From JAIRVZ01 sp031553755 (GTDB lineage: Bacteria > Bacteroidota > Bacteroidia > Bacteroidales > Azobacteroidaceae), in NCBI GenBank assembly GCA_031553755.1, contig JAVBKZ010000050.1, forward strand, positions 1 to 54,224: DNA of 54,224 nt, in the 5' to 3' direction. Below the pieces are notes generated by a model. It ran no database searches. It was not told the origin of the DNA and worked only from the letters and a program-made list of their open reading frames with translations. Both the position numbers and the translations under genes were made by a program. This document shows positions 42,239 to 51,158 of this stretch, one piece after another (the first letter of the stretch is position 1; every line of letters begins with the position of its first letter).

Positions 42239-42368
42239 ACGTAAATAATTATTTTTTAAAGTCATAAATTTATAGGGAACAACCAATGACAAAGGTCTGA
42301 AAATATCTTGAATAATAAAACAATTTTACTTTATATCCTGTTTGTAACTATACAAAAACGACAACTAT

Positions 42369-43448
42369 ATGAAACATATATTTCGGATAAAAATATCCAT
42401 ATTGATGTTTTTTTTATTTTTATCATCTTTTTTCTTATCGGGACAGAATTCTTCTTCTCAATCTGAAGATACGATTACTGCTCCTAAAAAGGATTTTGGA
42501 ATATCGGGAATGCCGTTATTATCGTTTAACCGTTCACGAGGAATGGGATTCGGAGCAATGGGAATGGCATTTTTTAAAATTGGGAATAAAGAAAATACTC
42601 CTCCGTCTCGAGTTTCTATCATGGGGGAATATTCGACAGAAAAAAACTGGTTTACAGGGGCGTTTTCACAATTATTCTTATTTGAAGATTTTTTGCGTCT
42701 CAGTTTTGGCGGAGGATATATGGATTCTCATTTTCAAACGTATGAAAATATCAGTGGATTTGGAGATATGGAAATTCCTTACATAAACAAAGGTTATTTC
42801 TTTTTCGGTTCGCCCCTTTTTAAAATTCATGACAAAATATATGTCGGGCCGGGCGTCTCGATATCTCGATCGGATGTTTCATTTACATTTCCGAATGATT
42901 CCACAGGGTTCGAACGTGATTATTCAAATTCATTGGCTTTGTCGGTCCTTTATGATACGAAAGATAATCAATATACTCCATCTCATGGAATTACCGGTAT
43001 GTTGCGTTACTCAAACAGTCCTTATTGGTTTAAAAATGATAACGCGTACAGCAAAATATATTTTTACACAAATTATTATTATCCTATCGACAAAACCAAA
43101 ACATTGGCATCTCGTGTTTCTGTGAATATCGGCTTGGGAGACGTTCCTTTCTCAGCTCAAAGCTATGTAGGAGGAAAAGATATACGTGGATATACAAAAG
43201 GTGAGTTCAGGGGAAACCAGACTTATGCCGCACAAAGTGAATTCCGTTGGAATTTTTACCGCCGTTGGGGAATGGTCGGATTTTTAGGATTGGCAATGAC
43301 CGCCGATCCTACAAGTCAAGTATTGCCAGGAGCGGGAGTAGGAATACGTTACAAAGTTCTTCCAAAGTATAAAATCAACGCGGGAATCGACGGCGCTTTA
43401 GGAAAAGACGATTGGGGCATTTATTTCCGCATGACTGAGGCTTTTTGA
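42369..43448 (+). CDS. Omp85/BamA-type outer-membrane barrel without POTRA domains
   Basis: The 359-residue protein begins with a signal peptide (ISILMFFLFLSSFFLSGQ) and goes directly into a surface-antigen (D15)-like barrel. The conserved loop motif of the family appears as YVGGKDIRGYTKGEFRGNQT, followed by AAQSEFRWNFYRRWGMVGFL, and the protein ends FRMTEAF with a terminal Phe. No POTRA repeats are present, so it is not BamA itself but one of the short, POTRA-less members, whose role is unknown. It stands alone between two leftward genes. Confidence 0.85.
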   Translation: MKHIFRIKISILMFFLFLSSFFLSGQNSSSQSEDTITAPKKDFGISGMPLLSFNRSRGMGFGAMGMAFFKIGNKENTPPSRVSIMGEYSTEKNWFTGAFSQLFLFEDFLRLSFGGGYMDSHFQTYENISGFGDMEIPYINKGYFFFGSPLFKIHDKIYVGPGVSISRSDVSFTFPNDSTGFERDYSNSLALSVLYDTKDNQYTPSHGITGMLRYSNSPYWFKNDNAYSKIYFYTNYYYPIDKTKTLASRVSVNIGLGDVPFSAQSYVGGKDIRGYTKGEFRGNQTYAAQSEFRWNFYRRWGMVGFLGLAMTADPTSQVLPGAGVGIRYKVLPKYKINAGIDGALGKDDWGIYFRMTEAF

Positions 43449-43464
43449 GCAATTTTATTTTAGG

Positions 43465-43821
43465 TCATTCGTCCATTGGATTGATAACTTCTGTGTTATC
43501 ATTAATTTCTATCAACAACTCTTGATCTTCGTCAATCTTATACGAATTTTTAGTTTTGAGATACACTCTTTTATCTCCTTTTAACATATAAAATTCAATT
43601 TGAGCCTCAAATGGAAAAGAAATATTATCATCTTCTTCTGAAATTTCAATTTTTTCACTTGATTCTCCAGGCAACAAGTAAGAACTTATTCGAATTTTTC
43701 CATAGGAAATATTTTCTAATCTGACATTATGTACTTTATTTGTCAATTGAACATGGGCTTTTTTCTCTTCACATGAGATAAGAAATAAAATAAAGACAAA
43801 GCAATATAGAAGATTTTTCAT
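43465..43821 (-). CDS. Small lipoprotein of unknown function
   Basis: From ATG 43821 the protein is 118 residues with a lipoprotein signal (MKNLLYCFVFILFLISC) followed by EEKKAHVQLTNKVHNVRLEN. The mature part is rich in Glu, Asp and Ile, with alternating strands (ISYGKIRISSYLLPGESSEK, IEFYMLKGDKRVYLKTKNSY). I do not recognise the family. The longer frame to 43845 overlaps the upstream gene. It lies 8 bases after the 103-residue frame at 43830-44141, so the two appear to be one transcription unit. Confidence 0.6.
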   Translation of the reverse strand: MKNLLYCFVFILFLISCEEKKAHVQLTNKVHNVRLENISYGKIRISSYLLPGESSEKIEISEEDDNISFPFEAQIEFYMLKGDKRVYLKTKNSYKIDEDQELLIEINDNTEVINPMDE

Positions 43822-43829
43822 GGTTTTAT

Positions 43830-44141
43830 TTATTGATTGATACATACTTCAAATTCTCCAAGTAAAGAACTTATCTGATTCTCTTTTACTTCAAAAGGTA
43901 TAGAAAGTTCAGGTGTATAAATTGTTTTCGATTCAGAGTCTGAAATTTTAATGTCAAACGATGTTATTTGACAAATATATGCTCCGGGAGAGAGTGTCAG
44001 GTAATTATTCAATAAATCAGCATATTGACCAGCGGTGGTAAATTTTTCAGGAAAAAGTAAGACATTGACTTTTACCGGATAATGAATATTTGTTGGTGTT
44101 GTACGATATAAATTCAAAGTTTCTTTTGTTGCAATATGCAA
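43830..44141 (-). pseudogene. Probable 5'-truncated gene for an envelope protein
   Basis: A 103-residue frame (LYRTTPTNIHYPVKVNVLLF, NNYLTLSPGAYICQITSFDI) has a beta-sandwich-like pattern but no ATG: it opens at TTG 44141 and an in-frame TAG lies 42 bases further upstream. No signal peptide or lipobox is present although its neighbour is a lipoprotein. Just upstream on the minus strand is GAGGCTGTCTAAAAG, a sequence like the ends of several insertion sequences. The simplest reading is that the start of a secreted protein gene was lost by an insertion or deletion; translation from TTG as a cytoplasmic protein is the alternative. Confidence 0.5.
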
Positions 44142-44327
44142 TGTGTCTAAACTGTGTAAATTCGTATTATCTGTATTCTAATAATACTTTTAGACAGCCT
44201 CTTATTTACATATAATCCCTTTGGGATAATTCAACTCCTGATTCGCATAAATAAAGTTTTATACGAGGAAAAATAATAAAATAAAATCCCTATATTCGCA
44301 AAATTATACATCTGATATATTTCTAAT

Positions 44328-45557
44328 ATGGTATTGAACTACATTTGGATCGCCTTTTTTCTAATCGCTTTTTTCGTTGGAATTTGTAAGGTTATATTTA
44401 CCGGAGATTTAGGAATTTTTACCGAGATGATGAATTCTACTTTTTCATCGGCTAAAACCGCGTTCGAAATTTCTTTAGGATTAACGGGTGTTTTATCCCT
44501 TTGGTTGGGATTTATGAAAATTGGCGAAAAAGGTGGGATGGTTAATTTTCTGGCAAGAATAGGTAGTCCGGTTTTCAGTCGTTTGTTTCCTGACATTCCC
44601 AAAGGACATCCGGCTACGGGTTCTATTTTTATGAATATTGCCGCCAACATGCTGAATTTAGACAATGCCGCGACTCCTCTCGGGTTGAAAGCCATGAAAG
44701 AAATGCAAGAATTGAACGCGGATAAAAATACGGCAAGTAATCCGATGATTATGTTTTTAGTGCTGAATGCTTCGGGTTTGACAATTATTCCCATAACAAT
44801 TATGGTTTACCGGGCTCAAATGGGAGCCGTGAATCCTTCGGATATTTTTATTCCGTTGATGATCGCTACATTCGCGGCAACATTGGCAGGTACGTTTTTC
44901 GTTTGCCTGAAACAACGCATCAAATTCGATAAAGTTTTATGTGGATTTTTTAGTGGAATGATTGCTTTTATAGCAGGTATAACCTGGCTTTTCAGATCAA
45001 TGCCTCAGGAAAAAATATCGATCTATTCCGGATTTACAGCAAATTTTATTTTGTTTTGCATCATCATCGGATTTATTCTTGCCGGAATAAGAAAAAAGGT
45101 CAATATTTACGATTCTTTTATTGAAGGCGCTAAAGAAGGTTTCAATACGGCAATCATGATTATTCCTTATTTAGTGGCGATGTTGGTCGGAATCGCGCTT
45201 TTCAGGGCATCCGGAGCCATGAACTTTCTTACGGAAGGAGTGGCTTCATTGGTCGCTTTTTGTGGTTCAGACACCCGGTTTGTAGACGCGCTGCCAACCG
45301 CGTTGATGAAACCTTTGAGCGGAAGCGGGGCGCGGGGAATGATGATAGATGCGATGCAAACGTTGGGCGCCGATTCTTTTGCGGGACGTTTGGCTTGTAT
45401 TTTTCAGGGAACAACAGATACTACGTTTTATTTGATAGCGGTGTATTATGGCGCTATCAATGTCAAAAATACCCGTTATACGATTTCAGCTTCTCTTTTA
45501 GCCGATTTAGCAGGGGTGATTACAGCGATACTTGTTTGTTATTTATTTTTTGGATAA
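44328..45557 (+). CDS. SpmA-SpmB fusion nucleoside-recognition (Gate) membrane protein
   Basis: The 409-residue integral membrane protein has two Gate-type halves. The SpmA-like half is residues 1-190, with LSLWLGFMKIGEKGGMVNFL and IFMNIAANMLNLDNAATPLG. The SpmB-like half starts at about 245, with IPYLVAMLVGIALFRASGAM, LPTALMKPLSGSGARGMMID and IFQGTTDTTFYLIAVYYGA. In spore formers SpmA and SpmB act in spore-core dehydration; in Bacteroidetes the fused protein is widespread and its substrate is unknown, so transport of a nucleoside or other small solute is only inferred. It is a single gene. Confidence 0.88.
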   Translation: MVLNYIWIAFFLIAFFVGICKVIFTGDLGIFTEMMNSTFSSAKTAFEISLGLTGVLSLWLGFMKIGEKGGMVNFLARIGSPVFSRLFPDIPKGHPATGSIFMNIAANMLNLDNAATPLGLKAMKEMQELNADKNTASNPMIMFLVLNASGLTIIPITIMVYRAQMGAVNPSDIFIPLMIATFAATLAGTFFVCLKQRIKFDKVLCGFFSGMIAFIAGITWLFRSMPQEKISIYSGFTANFILFCIIIGFILAGIRKKVNIYDSFIEGAKEGFNTAIMIIPYLVAMLVGIALFRASGAMNFLTEGVASLVAFCGSDTRFVDALPTALMKPLSGSGARGMMIDAMQTLGADSFAGRLACIFQGTTDTTFYLIAVYYGAINVKNTRYTISASLLADLAGVITAILVCYLFFG

Positions 45558-45582
45558 TGAGTTTGTCTCTACTTTTTATCAA

Positions 45583-45684
45583 ATACGGAGTAAAAGGAGT
45601 TTATTTCACAGAATATCCCATTATATTAATATAAGAATCTACTCTGTGAATAATCACTCCGTGTAACTCTGTGTTTAAAATCTA
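45583..45684 (+). repeat. Dispersed repeat, CGGAGT family, copy 2
   Basis: AATACGGAGTAAAAGGAGTT, TATTTCACAGAATATCCC and AATAATCACTCCGTGTAACT follow in the same order as on the minus strand at 8459-8556; I estimate roughly 80-85% identity by eye. It fills the gap between the convergent SpmAB-type and DPP7-like genes, and its inverted ends could make it a two-way terminator. Confidence 0.65.
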
Positions 45685-45690
45685 TTAATA

Positions 45691-47823
45691 TCAATCGGCC
45701 AATTTTATTTCTTTCATCAAACGGTCGCATTTTCCCCATTTATCAATCATAAACAAAACATAACGGATATCGACTCCGATTGTCTTCTGAACTTCGGGTT
45801 CGAATACGATATCTCCGCTCATGGCTTCCCAATTTCCATCAAATGCCAAGCCCATGAGATTCCCATTTTTATTGAACATCGGGCTTCCTGAATTTCCTCC
45901 CGTGATGTCGTTATTTGATATAAAACAAAGGTTTATATCTCCGTTTTCGTTGGCGTAATTTCCAAAATTTTTATCCGACAGCAATTTAAGTATTTCGTCT
46001 TGAACATCAAATTCGTAGTCGCCTTTTTTATATTTTTCCAATACTCCTTTTTGCGTAGTGGAATAATCATACCAAGCTCCGTCATAAGGAATGTATCCGT
46101 TGATATTCCCATAACTTAACCGCATGGTAAAATTGGCATCAGAATAAAAATTCCTGTCAGGATTCATTTCTTTCAACCCTGCAAAAAACAAGCGTTCGCC
46201 CTTCAATGTATCATAAAAATATATTCCTAATTCGGCATATATGGCATTTTCGATTTCTCTCACCGCCATTGCCAATTGATAAGCAGGATCTTTACTTAAT
46301 TTTTTTACCTTATTTTTATCTTTTAATATTTCTTTTAATTTTTCAGGATAAGGAATTACTGATTTTTTGAAGAAATTATCGGCATATTTTTCATAATCGC
46401 CTTTGTATTTTTTATCAATTTCCTTGTAGATAGGTAGAAGATAAATTTCGGGCAACCTCTTTTTGGCTAATTTAAGCATGGCAACTAATACTTTCCGGTC
46501 TAATTCTGGTAAATAATTTTTGTATATAGGTTCTAAATTTTCTTTCCAATAGGATTCTTGCTCTTCTACAGGGAGATTGACATCAAGTTCCATGGCAATA
46601 TTGGCAATTTCTACAATTTCAGTTCCTCGCATAAAAGCTTCTTGCAGGTAAGTCGAGGCATATCTAAGTTCGTTTGTCGATGTGTAACCTTTTTCGATTA
46701 ATTCCAACGCGTTTCCATAAATTTCTTTTTTGTCCGGATTTTTTTCCAACCAATCGGTAAATTGTTTTTCTATGACTTTTTTTCGATCTATCACACGCAT
46801 TTGTTCGATTCCCCTATTCATTCCGATAGAATTTTTCCAATAATTTGAACTTGAAGCATATTTCGACGCGTATTTGATGCGAATTTCATCGCTTTCAACC
46901 ATCGCTTCTTTCCATATATCTTGTTTTATACCTCTGGTTTCGATTCTTGGTTTATTGCTATCATTCATTTCTTGCATAATTCCCCAAGAGGATAAATAAC
47001 GACTTGTACTTCCGGGAAAACCTATAGTCATGGAATAGTCTGACGCTTTATATCCTGCCAATGAAATTTGAGCAAATTTTTTCGGATTATAGGGAATATT
47101 TTCCGGACTATACTTCGCAGGCTGGTTATCAGCTCCGGCATATACGCGAAATACGCTGAAATCGCCGGTATGACGGGGCCACATCCAATTGTCGGTATCC
47201 GCGCCGAATTTACCGACTGAAGATGGTGGCGCGAATACCATCCGAATGTCTTTGAATACTTGATATACATTCAGATAATATTCGTTTTTATTGAAATAAG
47301 AAGAAATAACAGCGTCAATAAATTCATTGTTGTTCTTAACTGAGTCTTCCATTTGTATGGCTAATGCCTGAATTTTCATTAAGCGCTCATATTCATCTTG
47401 AATCGTATCGGAAGCTGCAAATAATTTTTCAGTAATATTTTCCGTATAAAGAAGATATCTTATTTCCAAATCCGGTATTCTCAATTCTTGTTCTTGTGTT
47501 TGAGCAATAAATCCGTCTTTTAAATAGTCATGTTCTACGGAACTTTGGGATTGGATTGCATCGAATCCGCAGTGATGGTTTGTGAAAATCAGGCCTTTGT
47601 CAGAAACGGTTATGCCTGTGCATCCTCCGCCAAATATGACAACAGCGTCTTTTAGTGAGGAATTTTCTGTACTGTAAAGTTCATCTTCAGTTAAGGTGAA
47701 TCCCAATTCTTTCATTCTTTGCCAGTTGGATTCTTTTAAATGGTTAAGCATCCACATTCCTTCATCTGCCCATGATATTGAAGCGATGATTAATCCGATG
47801 AAGGTAAAAATTAAATTTTTCAT
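45691..47823 (-). CDS. S46-family dipeptidyl peptidase, DPP7-like
   Basis: The 710-residue periplasmic enzyme removes dipeptides from the N-terminus of oligopeptides. It has a signal peptide (MKNLIFTFIGLIIASISWA), then DEGMWMLNHL (N-terminal recognition), the catalytic His in IFTNHHCGFDAIQSQ, Asp in DTDNWMWPRHTGDFSVF and Ser645 in ITGGNSGSPMFNK. The residue 18 positions after the serine is Gly663 (FDGNWE). In this family Gly there marks DPP7, which prefers hydrophobic P1, while Arg marks DPP11, which prefers Asp/Glu. DPP7 is therefore the better label, by analogy. It fits peptide-based nutrition together with PepD and PepE. Confidence 0.93.
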   Translation of the reverse strand: MKNLIFTFIGLIIASISWADEGMWMLNHLKESNWQRMKELGFTLTEDELYSTENSSLKDAVVIFGGGCTGITVSDKGLIFTNHHCGFDAIQSQSSVEHDYLKDGFIAQTQEQELRIPDLEIRYLLYTENITEKLFAASDTIQDEYERLMKIQALAIQMEDSVKNNNEFIDAVISSYFNKNEYYLNVYQVFKDIRMVFAPPSSVGKFGADTDNWMWPRHTGDFSVFRVYAGADNQPAKYSPENIPYNPKKFAQISLAGYKASDYSMTIGFPGSTSRYLSSWGIMQEMNDSNKPRIETRGIKQDIWKEAMVESDEIRIKYASKYASSSNYWKNSIGMNRGIEQMRVIDRKKVIEKQFTDWLEKNPDKKEIYGNALELIEKGYTSTNELRYASTYLQEAFMRGTEIVEIANIAMELDVNLPVEEQESYWKENLEPIYKNYLPELDRKVLVAMLKLAKKRLPEIYLLPIYKEIDKKYKGDYEKYADNFFKKSVIPYPEKLKEILKDKNKVKKLSKDPAYQLAMAVREIENAIYAELGIYFYDTLKGERLFFAGLKEMNPDRNFYSDANFTMRLSYGNINGYIPYDGAWYDYSTTQKGVLEKYKKGDYEFDVQDEILKLLSDKNFGNYANENGDINLCFISNNDITGGNSGSPMFNKNGNLMGLAFDGNWEAMSGDIVFEPEVQKTIGVDIRYVLFMIDKWGKCDRLMKEIKLAD

Positions 47824-47841
47824 TGTTTTTATTTATATTTT

Positions 47842-47955
47842 ATGATTATTCGTTATACTACTTAATCATTCTGTCATCCCGCATTTGATGCGGGATCTTT
47901 TATGAATCATTGCTGATTATCAATAGATTGCAGCTCAAGCCCGTAATGACAAAGC
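47842..47955. mobile_element. Diverged, right-truncated copy of the 150-bp inverted-repeat element
   Basis: The sequence starts ATGATTATTCGTTATACTAC and keeps the internal order hairpin 1, TGCTGATTATCAATAGATTG, hairpin 2, AATGACAAA, then loses homology before the right terminal repeat. Hairpin 1 is CCCGCATTTGATGCGGG where the other copies have CCTGAACTTGATTCAGG, so two base pairs changed on both sides. It lies between the DPP7-like and DUF389 genes. Confidence 0.7.
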
Positions 47956-47971
47956 GTTTGGACTCCAAACA

Positions 47972-49336
47972 TTATTCTGCAATCAATTTGATTGACTTGC
48001 TCTTTGTTCTCACTTTTAACCATTTTTCAATAGTTTCTAATTCCTGATGTGATAATTTTACTTTATTTTTTAAATATACAAAAGTTAATGTATCTATCTT
48101 CGAACTATCTATTTCTACTGCTATTGCGTTAGAGATAGAGATTTCTTTGACTTTAGGAAATAGTGTTTTAAATTCAGGAAATAGTTCTATGTTTAATTTA
48201 CTGACTGATTCATAGTCTTTTATTTTTTTAGACAAAGAATCAATTTTCATTGATTGGTTATAGATTGTTTTTTCCGCATTTTGATAAAAGTCTTGCAAAA
48301 CCATTGTTTTTAATGCTTCAATATTTGCGGCATTTCCTTCAACTCCTTGTTTGATGGATAATTTAACTTCGTCTAATTTGTAGTCTTTTAATTTACGTTC
48401 GGATAATCTCAATGCTTCGTCTGAAATATGTTCTCCAACGGTAACGATATTGATTTGTTTTACATTTCTGTCGAATTTGATTTCTTTATCAATAATATGT
48501 GTTCCCGGAAAATTTAATTCTTTCGAGATGAAATCGTTTACATTTTCCTTGAACCAGCTTTCTTTTACCATATTATAAGTGATGTAAGTACTTGGAATAA
48601 GAGTAAATAGAAGGATAATTGTGATATAACGAGTTACTTTCTTCTGTCTGTCTTTGTCTACAAATGTTTTTTTCTGAAATCCCAATATTCTGATTACCAC
48701 CAGAGTTGCGAAACTGATAAAAACTGTATTGATGAAATACAGATAAAATGCTCCGAGAAAATAGTGGAGATTTCCTGTCGCGATACCGAAACCGGCAGTA
48801 CAAAGTGGTGGCATCAAAGCGGTAGCGATGGCGACACCCGGAATAACGTTTCCTTTCGATTTAGAAGTTATGGCTACTACTCCGGCTAATCCTCCGAAAA
48901 AAGCTATCAATACGTCATAAATGGAAGGTTGTGTGCGGGCTAATAATTCTGATTGTGCTTCGGCCAACGGAGATATTAAAAAATAAACGGTTGATGTGAT
49001 TACGCTGAAAATAGTGGCTGTAGCGAAGTTTTTCAGAGAACGTTTCAATAATTCGAAATCATTTATTCCTAAAGCTAAACCAAATCCCATGATTGGTCCC
49101 ATTAACGGAGAGATTAACATGGCTCCGATAATTACGGCTGTGGAATTGGTATTAAGCCCCAAGGAAGCGATGTATATCGCGAAAATCAGTACCCAAAGGT
49201 TGGTTCCTTTGAATTCGGTTCCTTTTTTTATTGATTCGATAATGTCTGTTTCGTTTTCTTTTTCCTGACGGATATCTAATATCCGGGAAAAATAATTCCG
49301 TAATTTGACATATAATCGAAGTTCTTTTATTCTCAT
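47972..49336 (-). CDS. DUF389 (TIGR00341-type) membrane protein
   Basis: From ATG 49336 (MRIKELRLYVKLRNYF) the protein is 454 residues. The N-terminal half is the DUF389 membrane domain with glycine/proline-rich helices (LGLNTNSTAVIIGAMLISPL, MGPIMGFGLALGINDFELLK, FFGGLAGVVAITSKSKGNVI, PGVAIATALMPPLCTAGFGI). A periplasmic or cytoplasmic soluble domain of about 200 residues follows. The longer frame starts at TTG and runs through an intergenic repeat word, so it is rejected. The family is widespread; its transport or sensing role is not established. Confidence 0.85.
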   Translation of the reverse strand: MRIKELRLYVKLRNYFSRILDIRQEKENETDIIESIKKGTEFKGTNLWVLIFAIYIASLGLNTNSTAVIIGAMLISPLMGPIMGFGLALGINDFELLKRSLKNFATATIFSVITSTVYFLISPLAEAQSELLARTQPSIYDVLIAFFGGLAGVVAITSKSKGNVIPGVAIATALMPPLCTAGFGIATGNLHYFLGAFYLYFINTVFISFATLVVIRILGFQKKTFVDKDRQKKVTRYITIILLFTLIPSTYITYNMVKESWFKENVNDFISKELNFPGTHIIDKEIKFDRNVKQINIVTVGEHISDEALRLSERKLKDYKLDEVKLSIKQGVEGNAANIEALKTMVLQDFYQNAEKTIYNQSMKIDSLSKKIKDYESVSKLNIELFPEFKTLFPKVKEISISNAIAVEIDSSKIDTLTFVYLKNKVKLSHQELETIEKWLKVRTKSKSIKLIAE

Positions 49337-49410
49337 ACTTTTAATTAGTTGACGAGTAAACAAGTTAACGAGTTTTGTTCTCTCTATTTTTAATATATAT
49401 CTTTTAATTT

Positions 49411-49517
49411 TTAAATCAGCCTCTCCCCCCGCCCTCTCCCAAAGAGAGGGAGCTGCTTGCGCAAGTTTTTAACTTCTCTGTCCTTTCCCTTGTGAGGGAA
49501 GGTTGGGATAAGGGTGG
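49411..49517. repeat. C/T-rich intergenic repeat element
   Basis: CTCTCCCCCCGCCCTCTCCC, AAAGAGAGGGAG and later TTCCCTTGTGAGGGAAGG form two small hairpins separated by TGCTTGCGCAAG. This is the style of a dispersed Bacteroidetes intergenic repeat (general knowledge) and is related in design to 6931-7030. It lies between the flippase and DUF389 genes and may fold in the transcript end of the flippase gene. Confidence 0.5.
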
Positions 49518-49521
49518 ATTT

Positions 49522-51015
49522 TTATCTTTTCTCTTTTCTCTTCAAAAACGGAATTTCTTTTAACGGTAAATCTCTCTTAAATAATACTGTTAAATATATT
49601 CCTAACAAAAATGTATTGAAAATGAGCCGAAGTGGTACATTTTCTATATGTATTATTTTTGATGTGAAAAATAAAATCATCGCTAATCCGAAATATAATC
49701 CGATTGTTTTTAAATCGTAATTGATGGGATATTTTTTTTGTCCCATGAAATATGATATCAACATAATAAAAAGGTTGCCAATGAATGCTGCCCAAGCGCA
49801 AGCCATATAACCAAAAGCAGGAATAAATAGAATATTGATAATAATTATCACAACGCATCCCATAACCGAAAAAATCGCACCCCAATGTGTTTGGTCTGTC
49901 AATTTGTACCAGAGTGAAAGATTAAAATAAATACCGAAAAATAATTCTCCCAACATCACGATTGACACGACCGAAAGTCCGGCGAAATAAGATGGTTCAA
50001 TAAAATATTTTAAGATATCCATATAAAACATTACTCCGATAAAAATGAGTAATCCTAAAATGACAAAATACTTCATGGCTTCGGCATAGGATTGCCGGTT
50101 GTCTTTATTTTTGTTTTTCGCGAAAATAAATGGTTCATACGCATACCTGAATGCTTGGGTAAACATAACCATTACAACTGCAATTTTGAAACAGGCTCCG
50201 TAAATTCCTAATTGATTCATGGATTCTGCTTTATCCGGATATACATAGGGAAAAATTATCTTGTCGATTGTTTGATTCAATATTCCCGCGATTCCCAATA
50301 TCAATAAAGGGAATGAATATTTTAGCATTTTATTCAATAAAGATTTATCGAATTTATATTTGAATCCTGTGAGTTCTGGAAGTAAACAACATGTTTGAAC
50401 GAAAGTTGCGATGAGATTGGAAATTAAAATATACAACACTCCTGAATCGGGTTTATAAAACCAATCTATCAATTGTGGATAATGTTTGTATATTTTAGGA
50501 CAACCAACCAAGAAGAAGAAACAGAAAGCTATATACAATATGATGAATAGCATTTTCAAACCAGCAAACTTCACCGGGCGGTTTTTGTACCTCAAGTAAG
50601 CAAATGGAATACAACTGAACGCATCCATACATAAAACCAACAACATCAACAGAATATATGTTTCGGATATTCTTGGGTCGAGTAAGTGAGTCAGTGGTTT
50701 TAAAAATAACATTGATAAAACAAGAAATATTGAAACGACAAATCCGACAGCAATAAGCGTGGTGGAATATACAGTTTCGGAATTGTATCTATCTTTTTGG
50801 TTAGCAAATCGAAACAATCCGGTTTCCATGCCGAAAGTCAGAATGACGATTGCCAATGCCACATAAGCGTATATGTTGGTAATGATTCCGTACTCGCCGG
50901 TTGTCGCCAGAGTATATGTGAAAAGAGGAGTAAGCAACCAATTTAGTGTCTTGCCCAAAATACTACTAACTCCATAAATGGCCGTGTCTTTGGCCAAGGA
51001 TTTCATTCCGTTCAT
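49522..51015 (-). CDS. Polysaccharide/oligosaccharide flippase (Wzx/MATE-like)
   Basis: The protein has about 14 predicted membrane helices and the polysaccharide-biosynthesis flippase pattern, starting MNGMKSLAKDTAIYGVSSIL, then NWLLTPLFTYTLATTGEYGI and FGMETGLFRFANQKD. This fits the Bacteroidetes subgroup with LAKDTAIYG at the start. It probably flips lipid-linked sugars for capsule, O-antigen or exopolysaccharide. No glycosyltransferases lie next to it, so the sugar is unknown. ATG 51015 is chosen over the longer frame to 51066, which runs into an inverted-repeat region; MKSLAK at 51006 is also possible. Confidence 0.88.
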   Translation of the reverse strand: MNGMKSLAKDTAIYGVSSILGKTLNWLLTPLFTYTLATTGEYGIITNIYAYVALAIVILTFGMETGLFRFANQKDRYNSETVYSTTLIAVGFVVSIFLVLSMLFLKPLTHLLDPRISETYILLMLLVLCMDAFSCIPFAYLRYKNRPVKFAGLKMLFIILYIAFCFFFLVGCPKIYKHYPQLIDWFYKPDSGVLYILISNLIATFVQTCCLLPELTGFKYKFDKSLLNKMLKYSFPLLILGIAGILNQTIDKIIFPYVYPDKAESMNQLGIYGACFKIAVVMVMFTQAFRYAYEPFIFAKNKNKDNRQSYAEAMKYFVILGLLIFIGVMFYMDILKYFIEPSYFAGLSVVSIVMLGELFFGIYFNLSLWYKLTDQTHWGAIFSVMGCVVIIIINILFIPAFGYMACAWAAFIGNLFIMLISYFMGQKKYPINYDLKTIGLYFGLAMILFFTSKIIHIENVPLRLIFNTFLLGIYLTVLFKRDLPLKEIPFLKRKEKR

Positions 51016-51060
51016 TGTTTCATTTCTAAGTATAAAAACTCGGCAAAGATACAACAAATG

Positions 51061-51152
51061 TGTCAATTAGCAGATTCGCAGATGTGATAATTAGTAGATT
51101 CGCAAATTAATTAATTAACATATTTTCGAATTGTCAAATCTGCTAATTGACA
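51061..51152. repeat. Inverted repeat with perfect 16-bp arms
   Basis: TGTCAATTAGCAGATT (51061-51076) and AATCTGCTAATTGACA (51137-51152) are exact inverted copies around a 60-base spacer that itself repeats AATTAGTAGATTCGCAAATT and TTGCTAATTAAC-like words. It lies between the end of the 943-residue regulator gene and the flippase start. The words AGCAGATTCGCAGAT recall the repeat at 4549-4612. Confidence 0.65.
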
Positions 51153-51158
51153 TATTTG

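Noticed and set aside
44339..44794. 151-residue minus-strand open frame
   Set aside because: It is antisense to the SpmAB-type gene with no leader or promoter of its own and composition typical of a shadow frame.
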